Shown here: positions 26,235-35,327 of the stretch, in pieces
Layout of the letters: each line of letters starts with the position of its first letter
Position numbering within the stretch: the stretch's first letter is position 1
The notes under the pieces: generated by a model
What the model was told of the DNA's origin: nothing
Database searches by the model: none
The model's input: only the letters and a program-made list of their open reading frames with translations
Source of the DNA: Paeniglutamicibacter antarcticus
GTDB taxonomy: Bacteria; Actinomycetota; Actinomycetes; Actinomycetales; Micrococcaceae
Direction of reading: 5' to 3'
Assembly (NCBI RefSeq): GCF_900010755.1
Contig: NZ_CZJT01000103.1
Coordinates: 248,001-312,000 of the forward strand
DNA length: 64,000 nt
Made by a program: the position numbers and the translations under genes

Positions 26235-27707
26235 TCATCGCCGCGCTGCCACCGGCAGTTCGATGATGACGCTGGTTCCGGGGCCAGTCCGGTCTTCCCA
26301 GCGGATGTTTCCGCTCAGTTCACTTGTCACCAGGGTCCGCACGATCTGCAGGCCCAGGCCCTCCTGGCGTGGCTCCGGGGGCAAACCAACCCCGTCATCG
26401 GTGATGGTCACCCGCAGGAAATCCTCGCCCAATGGATCGCGGAAACGTGTTGCCTCCAGCCCCACGGTACCGTCACGGTCCGCCAGCCCGTGCTCAACCG
26501 CATTGGTCACCAGCTCGTTGATCACCAGGGACATCGGTGTGGCGAGTTCGGCAGGCAGGTGGCCAAAGACACCGGTGCGTTCGGTGTTGACCTTCTGGCC
26601 CGGTGAGGCGATTTCCACGATCATCCTGAATTGCCTGTCGATCAGCTCGTCGAAATCGACATTTTCGCTCAAACCCTGGGAAAGGGTTTCATGCACAGCC
26701 GCGATCGTCGCAACCCGACGCATGGCCTGGTCCAGGCCCTGGCGGCCCTCCTCGGACTTCATCCGGCGTGACTGCATGCGCAACAGCGCAGCAACTGTTT
26801 GCAGGTTGTTCTTGACCCGGTGGTGGATTTCCCGGATCGTCGCGTCCTTGGACACGAGCTCCTTTTCGCGGCGGCGCAGTTCGCTGACGTCGCGACAGAG
26901 CACCAGGGCACCATAGCGGTTCTTTCCATCGCGTAGCGGAATTGCACGCAACGAGAGGGTCACGCCCATCGACTCTATCTCGGTGCGCCACGGCATCTTG
27001 CCCGAAACCACCAGGGGCAGGGACTCGTCAATGAGCCGGCGGTCCTTGACCAGCGCCATGGTCATCTCGGAGAGCGACCTGCCTTCAAGGGTGTCGGCGG
27101 CACCAAGCCTTCGGTAGGCCGAGACCGCGTTGGGGCTCGCGTACTGCACGATGCCGGCGGCATCGAGGCGGATGAATCCGTCACCGACCCGGGGCGCGCC
27201 GCGGCGCGAGCCGGTGGGCGTGGCAAAGTCGGGCCACAATCCCTTGCTGCACATTTTCAGCAGATCCTCGGCACACTGCTTGTACGTGAGCTCCAGGCGT
27301 GAGGGCATGCGCGAACCCGAAAGGTCGACGTGCACGCTGATCACGGCAAGGGTGCGCCCGTTGCGGACCATGGGAACCGTTTCGATGAGCATAGAATGCT
27401 CAACTTGTGAGTTCCCACGGTCCGAACGCACAATGTTTTGCGTCCGCCAGGCCTCATCAACGAGGGATTTGAGGTCCTTGCGGATCCGCTCCCCCACGAA
27501 GTCGGTGTGGAAGACGGTGTGCGAGGTGGAGGGACGTACATGGGCAAGTGCCACGTACGTCCCGTCCGGGACCGGGAACCACAACACGAGATCGGCGAAA
27601 GCCAGATCCGCGACGAGTTGCCAGTCCCCCACCATCAGGTGGAGCCAATCCTCATCTCCAGGCCCAAAGTCAGCTGATTCCCGAAGCTGGTCCGTGAAGA
27701 TGGCCAA
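26235..27707 (-). CDS. pdtaS: Sensor histidine kinase, PdtaS type (HisKA_2)
   Basis: Soluble 490-aa kinase. An N-terminal GAF domain covers about residues 1-145, a PAS domain about 175-275, then HisKA_2 with phospho-acceptor His in EIHHRVKNNLQTVAALLRMQ near residue 297, and a HATPase domain with NELVTNAVEHG and DDGVGLPPEPRQEGLGL. In mycobacteria PdtaS phosphorylates the RNA-binding antiterminator PdtaR; no pdtaR gene is seen here. The start is a TTG: GGAGG, overlapping the last codons of the upstream dehydrogenase gene, stands six bases before it. Confidence 0.92.
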   Translation of the reverse strand: MAIFTDQLRESADFGPGDEDWLHLMVGDWQLVADLAFADLVLWFPVPDGTYVALAHVRPSTSHTVFHTDFVGERIRKDLKSLVDEAWRTQNIVRSDRGNSQVEHSMLIETVPMVRNGRTLAVISVHVDLSGSRMPSRLELTYKQCAEDLLKMCSKGLWPDFATPTGSRRGAPRVGDGFIRLDAAGIVQYASPNAVSAYRRLGAADTLEGRSLSEMTMALVKDRRLIDESLPLVVSGKMPWRTEIESMGVTLSLRAIPLRDGKNRYGALVLCRDVSELRRREKELVSKDATIREIHHRVKNNLQTVAALLRMQSRRMKSEEGRQGLDQAMRRVATIAAVHETLSQGLSENVDFDELIDRQFRMIVEIASPGQKVNTERTGVFGHLPAELATPMSLVINELVTNAVEHGLADRDGTVGLEATRFRDPLGEDFLRVTITDDGVGLPPEPRQEGLGLQIVRTLVTSELSGNIRWEDRTGPGTSVIIELPVAARR

Positions 27708-27710
27708 GGA

Positions 27711-30700
27711 TTACCTCCGTACGATTGAACGCAACAGTCGCAAAGCCACCGACAACGACGCCATGTCATCGCGTTCGAGCCGGTCAACTTCGTCAAACAT
27801 GTTCTTTGCACGTTCAAGATTAGCCGCGTTTGCCGCTGTCCATGCATCCACACGCACTTCGGCATCCAATTCCCCGGCATCCGAGGCCTCGAAGACATCG
27901 CGGGTGAAGTCAATGACCGTTGAGTACAGGTCATCACGCAGGGCCGCACGGGCAAGTGCCTGCCAGCGGTCTGCACGCGGCAAGCCGGTGATGCGCTCGA
28001 GCAACTTGTCCACACCGAAGCGGTCGTAAAGCACGTAGTAGATCTTGGCGATCTCCCCGGCATCACGCCCGGTGCGATTCGCCATGGCTGCAATATCAAG
28101 CAGCACGAAAGATTCGAACTGCTCGGCCCAGCGGGTGGCAAGACCGGTTTCGAGTCCCCAACGCAGGCCCTCAGCCTTCAGTGCGCCAACGCGCACCAGG
28201 TCGTTGCCCTTGAGCAGGCTGCCGACCTGCGGGCGCAGGGCCTGGACGGTAGGTGCCAAGGCAGCCATCGACTCGCTGACCAGCACGTCACGGTCGACGT
28301 GGTGGATGTACCAGCGGGTGGCACGGTCCAGCAGGCGACGGGTGTCCAGGTGCAGGCGGCACCAGTGCTGCGTGTCAAAGGACGGAGCCAGCGCGTTGAT
28401 CGCGTCGAACTCGGCATCGAAGGCGTAGATGTCGCGCAGGGCGACGAACGCCTTGGCGACCTGCGCCTCGGAGGCACCGGTTTCCTCCATGACACGGAAG
28501 GCGTAGGTGGTGCCGCCGATGTTGACCATGTCGTTGGCGATTACGGTGGCGATGATCTCGCGGCGCAGCGGGTGCGAATCGAGTTCCTCGCCGAAGCGCT
28601 CGGCCAACTGGACCGGGAAGTAGTTGCGCAGGGTCGCCGCGAAGTACGGGTCATCCGGCAAATCGGAGGCCGCCAGTGCGGAAGCCAACTGGATCTTCGC
28701 GTAGGCAACCAGAACTGCAAGTTCCGGTGCTGTCAGCGACTGGCCGGCGGCCAAGCGTGCCTCAAGTGCCTCGGTGGAGGGCAGGAACTCAAGCTCACGG
28801 TTCAGGTCCGCGTGGTCTTCAAGCCAATCCATCAGGCGTTCGAAGGCCGGGGACCAGGTGGAAAGCTCCTGCTTGTCGTTCAGCAGCAGCACGTTTTGGT
28901 CGAAGTTGGTCTTCAGCACCAGACGGGAGACCTCATCGGTCATCGAGTGCAGGAATTCCGAACGCTCGGCCGGGTCAAGCTTGCCGGCGCGCACCATGCG
29001 GTCAACGAAGATCTTGATGTTGACCTCGTGGTCCGAGCAGTCGACGCCCGCCGAGTTGTCGATGGCGTCGGTGTTCAGGATGACACCGTGCAAGGCCGCC
29101 TCGATGCGGCCGAGCTGGGTCATGCCCAGGTTGCCGCCCTCGCCGATGACCTTGGCCCGGATCTGTGCACCGTCAACGCGGATTGCATCGTTGGCACGGT
29201 CACCAACCTGTGCGTGGGTTTCGGCCGAGGACTTCACGTAGGTGCCGATGCCGCCGTTGTAGAGCAGGTCCACCGGGGCGCCCAGGATGGCCTTGAGCAG
29301 CTCGGTGGGGGCCATCGAGCTGACGGTGGCGCCCAGGCCCAGGGCCACGCGGACTTCCGGGGAGATCGGGATGGACTTCAGCGAGCGGGAGAAGACCCCG
29401 CCGCCTTCCGAAATCAGGTCCTTGTTGTAATCGGCCCAGGAGGAACGCGGCAGTTCGAACAGGCGGGCACGTTCGTCGAATGCCGCACCGGGGGTCGGGT
29501 CCGGGTCAAGGAAGATGTCTCGGTGGTCGAACGCCGCAACCAGCTTCAGCGTGCGGGTGCGCAGCATGCCGTTGCCGAAAACGTCGCCGGACATGTCGCC
29601 CACTCCTGCTGCGGTGAATTCCTCACTCTGTGTGTCGACGCCGAACTCGGTGAAGTGGCGCTTGACCGATTCCCACGCGCCGCGGGCGGTGATGCCCATG
29701 GCCTTGTGGTCGTAACCGATCGATCCGCCCGAGGCGAAGGCGTCGCCCAGCCAGTGGCCGCGGTCTTCGGAAATCGAGTTGGCGATGTCGGAGAAGGACG
29801 CGGTGCCCTTGTCGGCGGCCACCACCAGGTAGGTGTCGTCCCCGTCAAGGCGCACGACGTTTGCCGGCGGAACCACGGTCTCACCGTTTTCACCGGCGAC
29901 CAGGTTGTCGGTGATTTCCAGCAGCGAGCGGATGAAGATGCGGTAGGCGGACTTGCCCTCTTCCATCCAGGCGCCGCGGTCTACTGCAGGGTTGGGCAGC
30001 TGTTTGGCGAAGAAGCCGCCCTTGGCGCCGGTCGGCACGATCACTGCGTTCTTGACCATCTGCGCCTTGACCAGGCCCAGGACCTCGGTGCGGAAGTCGT
30101 CGCGGCGGTCGGACCAACGCAGGCCGCCACGGGCCACCTCGCCGAAGCGCAGGTGGGTTCCCTCGATGCGCGGGGAGCAAACCCAGATCTCGTACTTGGG
30201 TCGCGGGAACGGTGCACCGTCGATCTTGCCCGGCATCAACTTGAAGGCAAGCGCCGCGGGGTTGGTGTAGTAGTTAGTGCGCAGGGTCGCCTCGATAACG
30301 TTCACGAAGCGGCGCAGCAGCTTGTCGGCATCCAGCGTCGGGACGTTTTCCAAGGCCGCGGCGAGGGTTGCGTGTGCAGCGTCGCGTGCGGCAGCGGATT
30401 CCTCGGCGCCCAGTGACGGGTCAAAGGTCGCCTTGAAGAGCGCGATGATGCCGTGGGTGACATCCGGGTTCGCCACCAGGGTGTCGGAAACGAACGTGTA
30501 GGAGTTCGAGATGCCCAGCTGGTGCAGGTACTTGGCGTAGGCGCGCAGCAGCGACACCTCGCGCCAACCCAAGGACTCGCGCAGCACCAGGCGGTTGAGG
30601 TGGTCGGACTCGGCAACGCCGGTCACGATGGCCGAGTATGCCTCGGAGAGCAAATCCTCGGCGGCCAGCGGATCGATTCCCTCGGGGAACTTCAGTCCCA

Positions 30701-32525
30701 GGTCGTAGAGGTAGCGTTCCTCGGCTCCGGCCGGGGTGACGGCGAACGGACGCTCGTCAATGACCTCAAGGCCGAGGTTTTGCAGGACCGGCAGGATCTT
30801 GGACAGCGAGAGCGGTGCCGTGAGGTACAGCTTCATCCGGGCGTTGACCTCGGAATCTTCGTCCTCTGCGGGCACGTAAAGCTTGATGACCGGGCCAACG
30901 TGTTCGGGCTGCTCGTAAGCGCCGAAGCGTTCGATGTCAGCCAGTGCGTCCTCGACCTCGAACTCCACACGGTAGGCGGCCGGGAAGGCCTCAGCCCAGT
31001 TGCTGGCCAGCGCGCTGCCGGCATCCGGGCCGTAGTGCTCGACCGCTGCCTCGGAGATACCTTCGGACCAGGAGCGTACTGCGGAGACCAGACGGGTTTC
31101 CAGCGCTGAACGGTCAACCACCGGGGTCAATCCGTGGCGCTGCAAACGGATGCGGAAGAACAACCGGATCAACGCGGATTCGCTGATGCGAACCTCGAAG
31201 TCAACCGACTCGGCGTTGAACGCACCCACCAGTTCCTTTTCGATGCGCTGGCGCACCGCGGTGGAGTATCGGTCACGCGGAAGGTAAACCAGAGCCGACA
31301 TGAAGCGTCCGTAGACGTCAGGGCGCAGGAACAGCGAGGTGCGGCGGCGTTCCTGCAGGCGCAGGATGCCCAGCACGGTATCGGTGAGCTGTTCCACGGT
31401 GATCTGGAAGAGCTCGTCGCGCGGGTAGGTTTCAAGGATGGTGACAATGTCCTTGCCGGAGTGCGAGTCCGGGGCGAAGCCGGTGCGCTTGAGCACTGCT
31501 TCAACCTTTTCGCGCACCACGGGAACGCTGCGCACCGAAGAGGTGTAGACGCTTGAGGCGAACAGGCCGATGAAGCGGCGTTCGCCGTTGACGTTGCCCT
31601 GGGCATCAAAGCGCTTGATGCCCACGTAATCCAGGTACACCCCGCGGTGCACGGTGGAGCGGGAGTTTGCCTTGGTGATGACCAATGCTCGCTTGTCACG
31701 TGCCATGGCACGTCCGCGCTTGGTCAGGTGCTGGGTGTCGCGCGAGGTGGGCTTGTTGCGCATCAGGCCAAGGCCGGAGTCGGTGCGGATACGCAGTAAG
31801 TCTTCACCGTTTTCGGTGATCAGGTCGTAGTCGCGGTAACCCAGGAAGGTGAAGTTTCCGTCATCGAGCCAGTGCAGCAGCTGTACTGCTGCGTCAAGGT
31901 CGGGGATTTCCTCGGCACCGGTGACGGTGGCCAGGGAATCGGCGATCTCATGGGCCTTGTTGCGCATCGCGGACCAGTCTTCGACAGCAGCGCGCACATC
32001 GGCAAGGATGCGCTCGAGGCCTGCCACGAGGGCATGAACCATCTCATCGTTCGGGTCCCCGCCCAATTCAACGGAAATCCAGGATTCGATGGAGGTGTCG
32101 CCGTTGGCCGAAACGAGGGCCGAAATGTTTGGCAGTGCCGCGGTGTCGCCGCTGGCAAGGTGCGCGTTGGCCGGAACAGTTTCCAGGGAGGCGATGCGGC
32201 CGGATCCGGATTCGCGGTTGACCACGAAGGTCGGGTGGAGCACTACGTTGATCGCTGCCTTCTGGCGCACGATCTCGGCGGTCACGGAGTCAACCAGGAA
32301 CGGCATGTCATCGGTCACCACGTAAACCATGGTCGTCCCGGCGTGCCGGGTAATCGAGACCCGGGCTGTATTCGGGTCACGCTCCCAACCGACCGCCAGG
32401 TGTGTTGCCACCCTGGTTTCGAGCTGTTCCGGCGAGTATGCAGCAGCATCCTCTGGTGCGAGCTGACCGTAGTAGCTGGCTACTAGATCGGCAGTGAGTG
32501 TCTCAGCGATGAATGTTTCGGACAT
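27711..32525 (-). CDS. NAD-dependent glutamate dehydrogenase (180-kDa class)
   Basis: Converts glutamate to 2-oxoglutarate and ammonia. The 1604-aa length and the bacterial NAD-GDH architecture are clear: a long N-terminal regulatory half with ACT-like segments, the catalytic region around residues 810-1150, and a C-terminal helical domain. The catalytic part holds RGGLRWSDRRDDFRTEVLGL, PTGAKGGFF and the NAD region GEGGNLGMTQLGR. The ATG at 32525 has GGAG six bases upstream; a TTG at 32546 with GGAGG seven bases upstream is an alternative. It is followed after three bases by pdtaS. Confidence 0.95.
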   Translation of the reverse strand: MSETFIAETLTADLVASYYGQLAPEDAAAYSPEQLETRVATHLAVGWERDPNTARVSITRHAGTTMVYVVTDDMPFLVDSVTAEIVRQKAAINVVLHPTFVVNRESGSGRIASLETVPANAHLASGDTAALPNISALVSANGDTSIESWISVELGGDPNDEMVHALVAGLERILADVRAAVEDWSAMRNKAHEIADSLATVTGAEEIPDLDAAVQLLHWLDDGNFTFLGYRDYDLITENGEDLLRIRTDSGLGLMRNKPTSRDTQHLTKRGRAMARDKRALVITKANSRSTVHRGVYLDYVGIKRFDAQGNVNGERRFIGLFASSVYTSSVRSVPVVREKVEAVLKRTGFAPDSHSGKDIVTILETYPRDELFQITVEQLTDTVLGILRLQERRRTSLFLRPDVYGRFMSALVYLPRDRYSTAVRQRIEKELVGAFNAESVDFEVRISESALIRLFFRIRLQRHGLTPVVDRSALETRLVSAVRSWSEGISEAAVEHYGPDAGSALASNWAEAFPAAYRVEFEVEDALADIERFGAYEQPEHVGPVIKLYVPAEDEDSEVNARMKLYLTAPLSLSKILPVLQNLGLEVIDERPFAVTPAGAEERYLYDLGLKFPEGIDPLAAEDLLSEAYSAIVTGVAESDHLNRLVLRESLGWREVSLLRAYAKYLHQLGISNSYTFVSDTLVANPDVTHGIIALFKATFDPSLGAEESAAARDAAHATLAAALENVPTLDADKLLRRFVNVIEATLRTNYYTNPAALAFKLMPGKIDGAPFPRPKYEIWVCSPRIEGTHLRFGEVARGGLRWSDRRDDFRTEVLGLVKAQMVKNAVIVPTGAKGGFFAKQLPNPAVDRGAWMEEGKSAYRIFIRSLLEITDNLVAGENGETVVPPANVVRLDGDDTYLVVAADKGTASFSDIANSISEDRGHWLGDAFASGGSIGYDHKAMGITARGAWESVKRHFTEFGVDTQSEEFTAAGVGDMSGDVFGNGMLRTRTLKLVAAFDHRDIFLDPDPTPGAAFDERARLFELPRSSWADYNKDLISEGGGVFSRSLKSIPISPEVRVALGLGATVSSMAPTELLKAILGAPVDLLYNGGIGTYVKSSAETHAQVGDRANDAIRVDGAQIRAKVIGEGGNLGMTQLGRIEAALHGVILNTDAIDNSAGVDCSDHEVNIKIFVDRMVRAGKLDPAERSEFLHSMTDEVSRLVLKTNFDQNVLLLNDKQELSTWSPAFERLMDWLEDHADLNRELEFLPSTEALEARLAAGQSLTAPELAVLVAYAKIQLASALAASDLPDDPYFAATLRNYFPVQLAERFGEELDSHPLRREIIATVIANDMVNIGGTTYAFRVMEETGASEAQVAKAFVALRDIYAFDAEFDAINALAPSFDTQHWCRLHLDTRRLLDRATRWYIHHVDRDVLVSESMAALAPTVQALRPQVGSLLKGNDLVRVGALKAEGLRWGLETGLATRWAEQFESFVLLDIAAMANRTGRDAGEIAKIYYVLYDRFGVDKLLERITGLPRADRWQALARAALRDDLYSTVIDFTRDVFEASDAGELDAEVRVDAWTAANAANLERAKNMFDEVDRLERDDMASLSVALRLLRSIVRR

Positions 32526-32630
32526 GCTGGACTCCGACGTGTTCAAAAGAACGCCTCCGTGTATAGATGTACGTTTTCGCTCCGTTGCGAAACGCTAGTG
32601 TTACAACACTATCCCGCCGTGTTTGGAACG

Positions 32631-33881
32631 TCACCTTGGGGCCTGGTTCCTGCGCAAAATCCGCGCCCGGGCCCGGATTTTTCTTCCGGCAAGCCCGGCA
32701 ATGGCGATCCGCAATGCGGAACCCGGGGCAATCTCCGCTAGGGCGCTCCCGGCAAGTAGCGCGGATTCAACGGCTTCGGGGTCATGCGGAAGATAGGCGA
32801 CCACCGGATGCCTTGGCCCGAAGCGCTCCCAGGTTTCGGCCAACGCCCGTTGCGGTGCAGACCCGACGCTTGCCGCAGAAACCTTGTTGAACACCACTTT
32901 CACCGCCAGGTCACCGACCGATGCTTCCATTTCTTCCAGTGCCCTGATCAGCCGCGGCACCCCGATGCTGTTGGCCTGGCCAATCGCAAAGATCTCATCG
33001 GCGATCCGCAACATCGCCGCGGCAACACCGTTACGTTGGGGAGCTGCAGTGTCAAAACTCAGCTCTTCGTCGAGTTCAAGGGGCCCCGCCACGTCGATGA
33101 CTACGGTGTCGCAGCGTTCCTGCAACGCCAATACTGCCCGGCGCAATGCCGTGGGACGCAGTTCCGGCCACCTATTGGCCCGCGGCAGGCCAGTGGCCAC
33201 CCGCATGCGGGCACCGGCAATCAGCACCGGGGCGCAAATTCGTTCAAGGGTGTATGCATCAAAGCGGTCCTGGTCCACGGTGCGGCAGATCTGCGCAAGC
33301 CCCGCGGCTTCATCAAGCAACCCCAGCTGCACGGCCTGGGTGGCTCCGTAGGTGTCCGCGTCCAGCAAGATCACTTCCCTGCCCTCCAGTGCGCATTCAA
33401 CAGCGTAATTCAAGGCCACCAGCGAACGGCCCGGGGATCCGTTGGGACCCCAGAACACCACCACCTTGCCACGGCGCTGCGCGACACCTTTTTCGGCCAG
33501 CGGCGCCGCCTTGACCCCTGCGGTACCGGTCCCGCGCTGCTTGTCCCGGCAGATCACTTCGAGCAGTGCCCCCAGGTCCACTGCGTGAATCGCCGTGGCG
33601 GCAATATGGGCGCCCGCCCGGTTCAGGCGGTTGGCCTGAGCCGCATCGTCGCAGAGCACCACCACCGGCACACCGCGTTCGGTGATTTCATCGATATCAC
33701 TGGTCTCAACAAGATCCGGGGCCCCGGCGAGAATCACCGCATCGGCAAGCCCCGTCTCGCAGAGCGCAATGATTTCAACCATGTCCTGGCTGCTGCGGGC
33801 CACCGTGAGGATCCCGCGCTGGCGTTCAAGGCGTTCGATAAGCTCGCCGTCATCCGCCCAGAGCACCACCGAAATATTCAC
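32631..33881 (-). CDS. CpaE/MinD-like ATPase with deviant P-loop
   Basis: Protein of 416 aa. Residues about 1-115 resemble a degenerate receiver domain as in CpaE pilus-assembly proteins. A MinD/ParA-type NTPase domain follows: WGPNGSPGRSLVALN (P-loop with Arg in place of Lys), LLDADTYGATQAVQLG and DTVVIDVAGPLE (Walker B-like). The normal KGGxGKT motif is absent, so ATP hydrolysis is doubtful. The GTG start overlaps the stop of the SAF gene as GTGA. No pilus ATPase, TadB/C or pilin gene is nearby, so a Tad pilus role is unsupported. Confidence 0.82.
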   Translation of the reverse strand: MNISVVLWADDGELIERLERQRGILTVARSSQDMVEIIALCETGLADAVILAGAPDLVETSDIDEITERGVPVVVLCDDAAQANRLNRAGAHIAATAIHAVDLGALLEVICRDKQRGTGTAGVKAAPLAEKGVAQRRGKVVVFWGPNGSPGRSLVALNYAVECALEGREVILLDADTYGATQAVQLGLLDEAAGLAQICRTVDQDRFDAYTLERICAPVLIAGARMRVATGLPRANRWPELRPTALRRAVLALQERCDTVVIDVAGPLELDEELSFDTAAPQRNGVAAAMLRIADEIFAIGQANSIGVPRLIRALEEMEASVGDLAVKVVFNKVSAASVGSAPQRALAETWERFGPRHPVVAYLPHDPEAVESALLAGSALAEIAPGSALRIAIAGLAGRKIRARARILRRNQAPR

Positions 33882-34534
33882 TTCGAACTCGCTGCCGGGT
33901 TGAAAACAACCGTGATGCGTGCGTCATTGGCCATGGCCTCAAGCAGGTCGGCGAGCTTTTCGTCAACCACCAGCAGTTCCACCACGGTTCCAGAGGTTCC
34001 GCCGAATCCAGTCGAGCGTTCGGCACGGAATGTTACTTCGGCTGCCGGAAGCAGCAGCGTGGGGGCGGCGAATCCGTTGGTCGCGCGGTCCTTGGACGCC
34101 ACCCACACATCCACGTGGGATCCGGCGCTGATGGCCGCGGGGAGCGCGTCGGGTAGGTTCACCGACACCGGCCTGCGGTTGGTTCCGTCTTGCAGGCCCA
34201 GCGCACTGGCGGGGATGAGTTCCCCCGCCCGGATCAATGAGTTGGCCCGGTATCCAACGATGGATTCCGGAGTCGCCGGCACGTAGCGATCGGCCAAGTC
34301 ACCAAGCTTGACGTTGGTGACGCCGAGCATTTCGGCGTTGAGTTGCTCACCCAGGGAAATGTCGGACTTCGCCACATACATCGGCACCGTTTTGTCCAGG
34401 GTACTGGTCAAGGCGACGATTCCGACACATGAGGCAAGGACTATCAGCACGCCGATGAGCAAACGCGGGTCTTTCCAGGTGGGCCGCGCGACCCTCCGCA
34501 CCTCGTTGCCGACGCGTGCCTGCACTCGTTCCAT
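33878..34534 (-). CDS. SAF domain-containing membrane protein (CpaB/FlgA-like)
   Basis: Protein of 218 aa with a basic cytoplasmic N-terminus, one membrane segment at about residues 27-46 (LLIGVLIVLASCVGIVALTS), and a SAF domain after it (YVAKSDISLGEQLNAEMLG), continuing with GYRANSLIRAGELIPASAL. The start at 34534 has GGGGGAAA upstream. SAF proteins of the CpaB group line the inner part of Tad pilus machines, but here only the CpaE-like partner is present. Translationally coupled to the CpaE-like gene. Confidence 0.85.
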   Translation of the reverse strand: MERVQARVGNEVRRVARPTWKDPRLLIGVLIVLASCVGIVALTSTLDKTVPMYVAKSDISLGEQLNAEMLGVTNVKLGDLADRYVPATPESIVGYRANSLIRAGELIPASALGLQDGTNRRPVSVNLPDALPAAISAGSHVDVWVASKDRATNGFAAPTLLLPAAEVTFRAERSTGFGGTSGTVVELLVVDEKLADLLEAMANDARITVVFNPAASSK

Positions 34535-34663
34535 GCGTGTTTCCCCCTTTGAACCCGTCCTCCGCCGCAGCACAGCACGCCCGTCTGCGGTGGCGCCCCT
34601 TGAGGCGAAACCCTACGCCCGCCCCCGGGCGCTGAGAAGAGCCAATCCGCAAATTGTGTGTTG

Positions 34664-35209
34664 CTAGCCGCCACGCCTGACCCACGCCACCGAGGCCATC
34701 GGCACCAGCACATGGCCGTGGACCGCTGAGCGCCTGCGGTATTCGTCGCGGGCATGCACGGCAATTTCCAGAAAGTCCTGGCCCGCTTGGTCCAGGGTTC
34801 CGCTGGCCAGCAGCCGCCCGTCGAGGCCTCCCACGTTGACCAGCGCCCGGTCACGCACCAGGGCACGTAGCGCTTGACCCAGTCCTGCTCGTGTCGCTCG
34901 CGCATCCGCGCGTTGGCCGGGAGTGCGTTGCAGCCAGCTGCCCAGCGCGCCCAGCGGAATCAGTTCCTCGGTGGCACCGTGCCGCAGCATGAACCAGTCC
35001 ATGCCCAGGGCAGTGAGTTCTCCAGCCAACCTTTCGCCACCGAGCAACCTGACCTCGACGTGCGCATTGAGTTGGGGCGCAAGCCGATGCATGAGTGTTT
35101 CGCGGGCACGCTCGACCCGCACGGCTTCCTGGATTTCAGTTGTTTTTTCGCGGGCGGCTTCCGCTTCGAGTTGCGCCTCCAGATCGGCGAACAGGGCTTC
35201 CCATCTCAT
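34664..35209 (-). CDS. Conserved actinobacterial hypothetical protein
   Basis: Protein of 181 aa. The N-terminal 40 residues are a highly charged helix rich in Glu, Ala and Arg (ADLEAQLEAEAAREKTTEIQ). The rest is a beta-rich region with the pattern VEVRLLGGERLAGELTALG, then DWFMLRH and LIPLGALGSW, reminiscent of a small beta-barrel such as the Sm fold, repeated faintly near VHGHVLVPMASVAWVR. The fold idea is inference. AGGG lies seven bases before the ATG. The gene begins the unit that continues into the SAF and CpaE-like genes; function unknown. Confidence 0.75.
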   Translation of the reverse strand: MRWEALFADLEAQLEAEAAREKTTEIQEAVRVERARETLMHRLAPQLNAHVEVRLLGGERLAGELTALGMDWFMLRHGATEELIPLGALGSWLQRTPGQRADARATRAGLGQALRALVRDRALVNVGGLDGRLLASGTLDQAGQDFLEIAVHARDEYRRRSAVHGHVLVPMASVAWVRRGG

Positions 35210-35271
35210 GAGCACACCCTAGGTGTGGAAATTGGTTCACGGAAGCCCTAGCGCCACACCGCTCAAAGTGT

Positions 35272-35320
35272 CATCATGAGCATCAATAGTCATCAAACTA
35301 TCTCAAATAACATCAAATGA
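35272..35320 (+). repeat. CATCAAA-type 10-bp direct repeats before the LysM gene
   Basis: Four consecutive 10-base blocks are CATCAATAGT, CATCAAACTA, TCTCAAATAA and CATCAAATGA (35281-35320), with a further CATCA at 35272. They form an AT-rich island in GC-rich surroundings and run into the ribosome binding site TGAGG of the LysM gene. Helical phasing suggests an operator for a protein that binds head to tail, or a leader RNA element. Confidence 0.6.
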
Positions 35321-35327
35321 GGTTAAG

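Noticed and set aside
28299..30416. Very long plus-strand open frame (705 codons) opposite the NAD-glutamate dehydrogenase
   Set aside because: The dehydrogenase motifs on the minus strand are unambiguous. Long antisense frames are common in high-GC coding DNA.
32631..34534. Tad pilus cluster
   Set aside because: Only CpaE-like and CpaB-like relatives are found. No TadA ATPase, TadB/C, prepilin peptidase or pilin gene is nearby.
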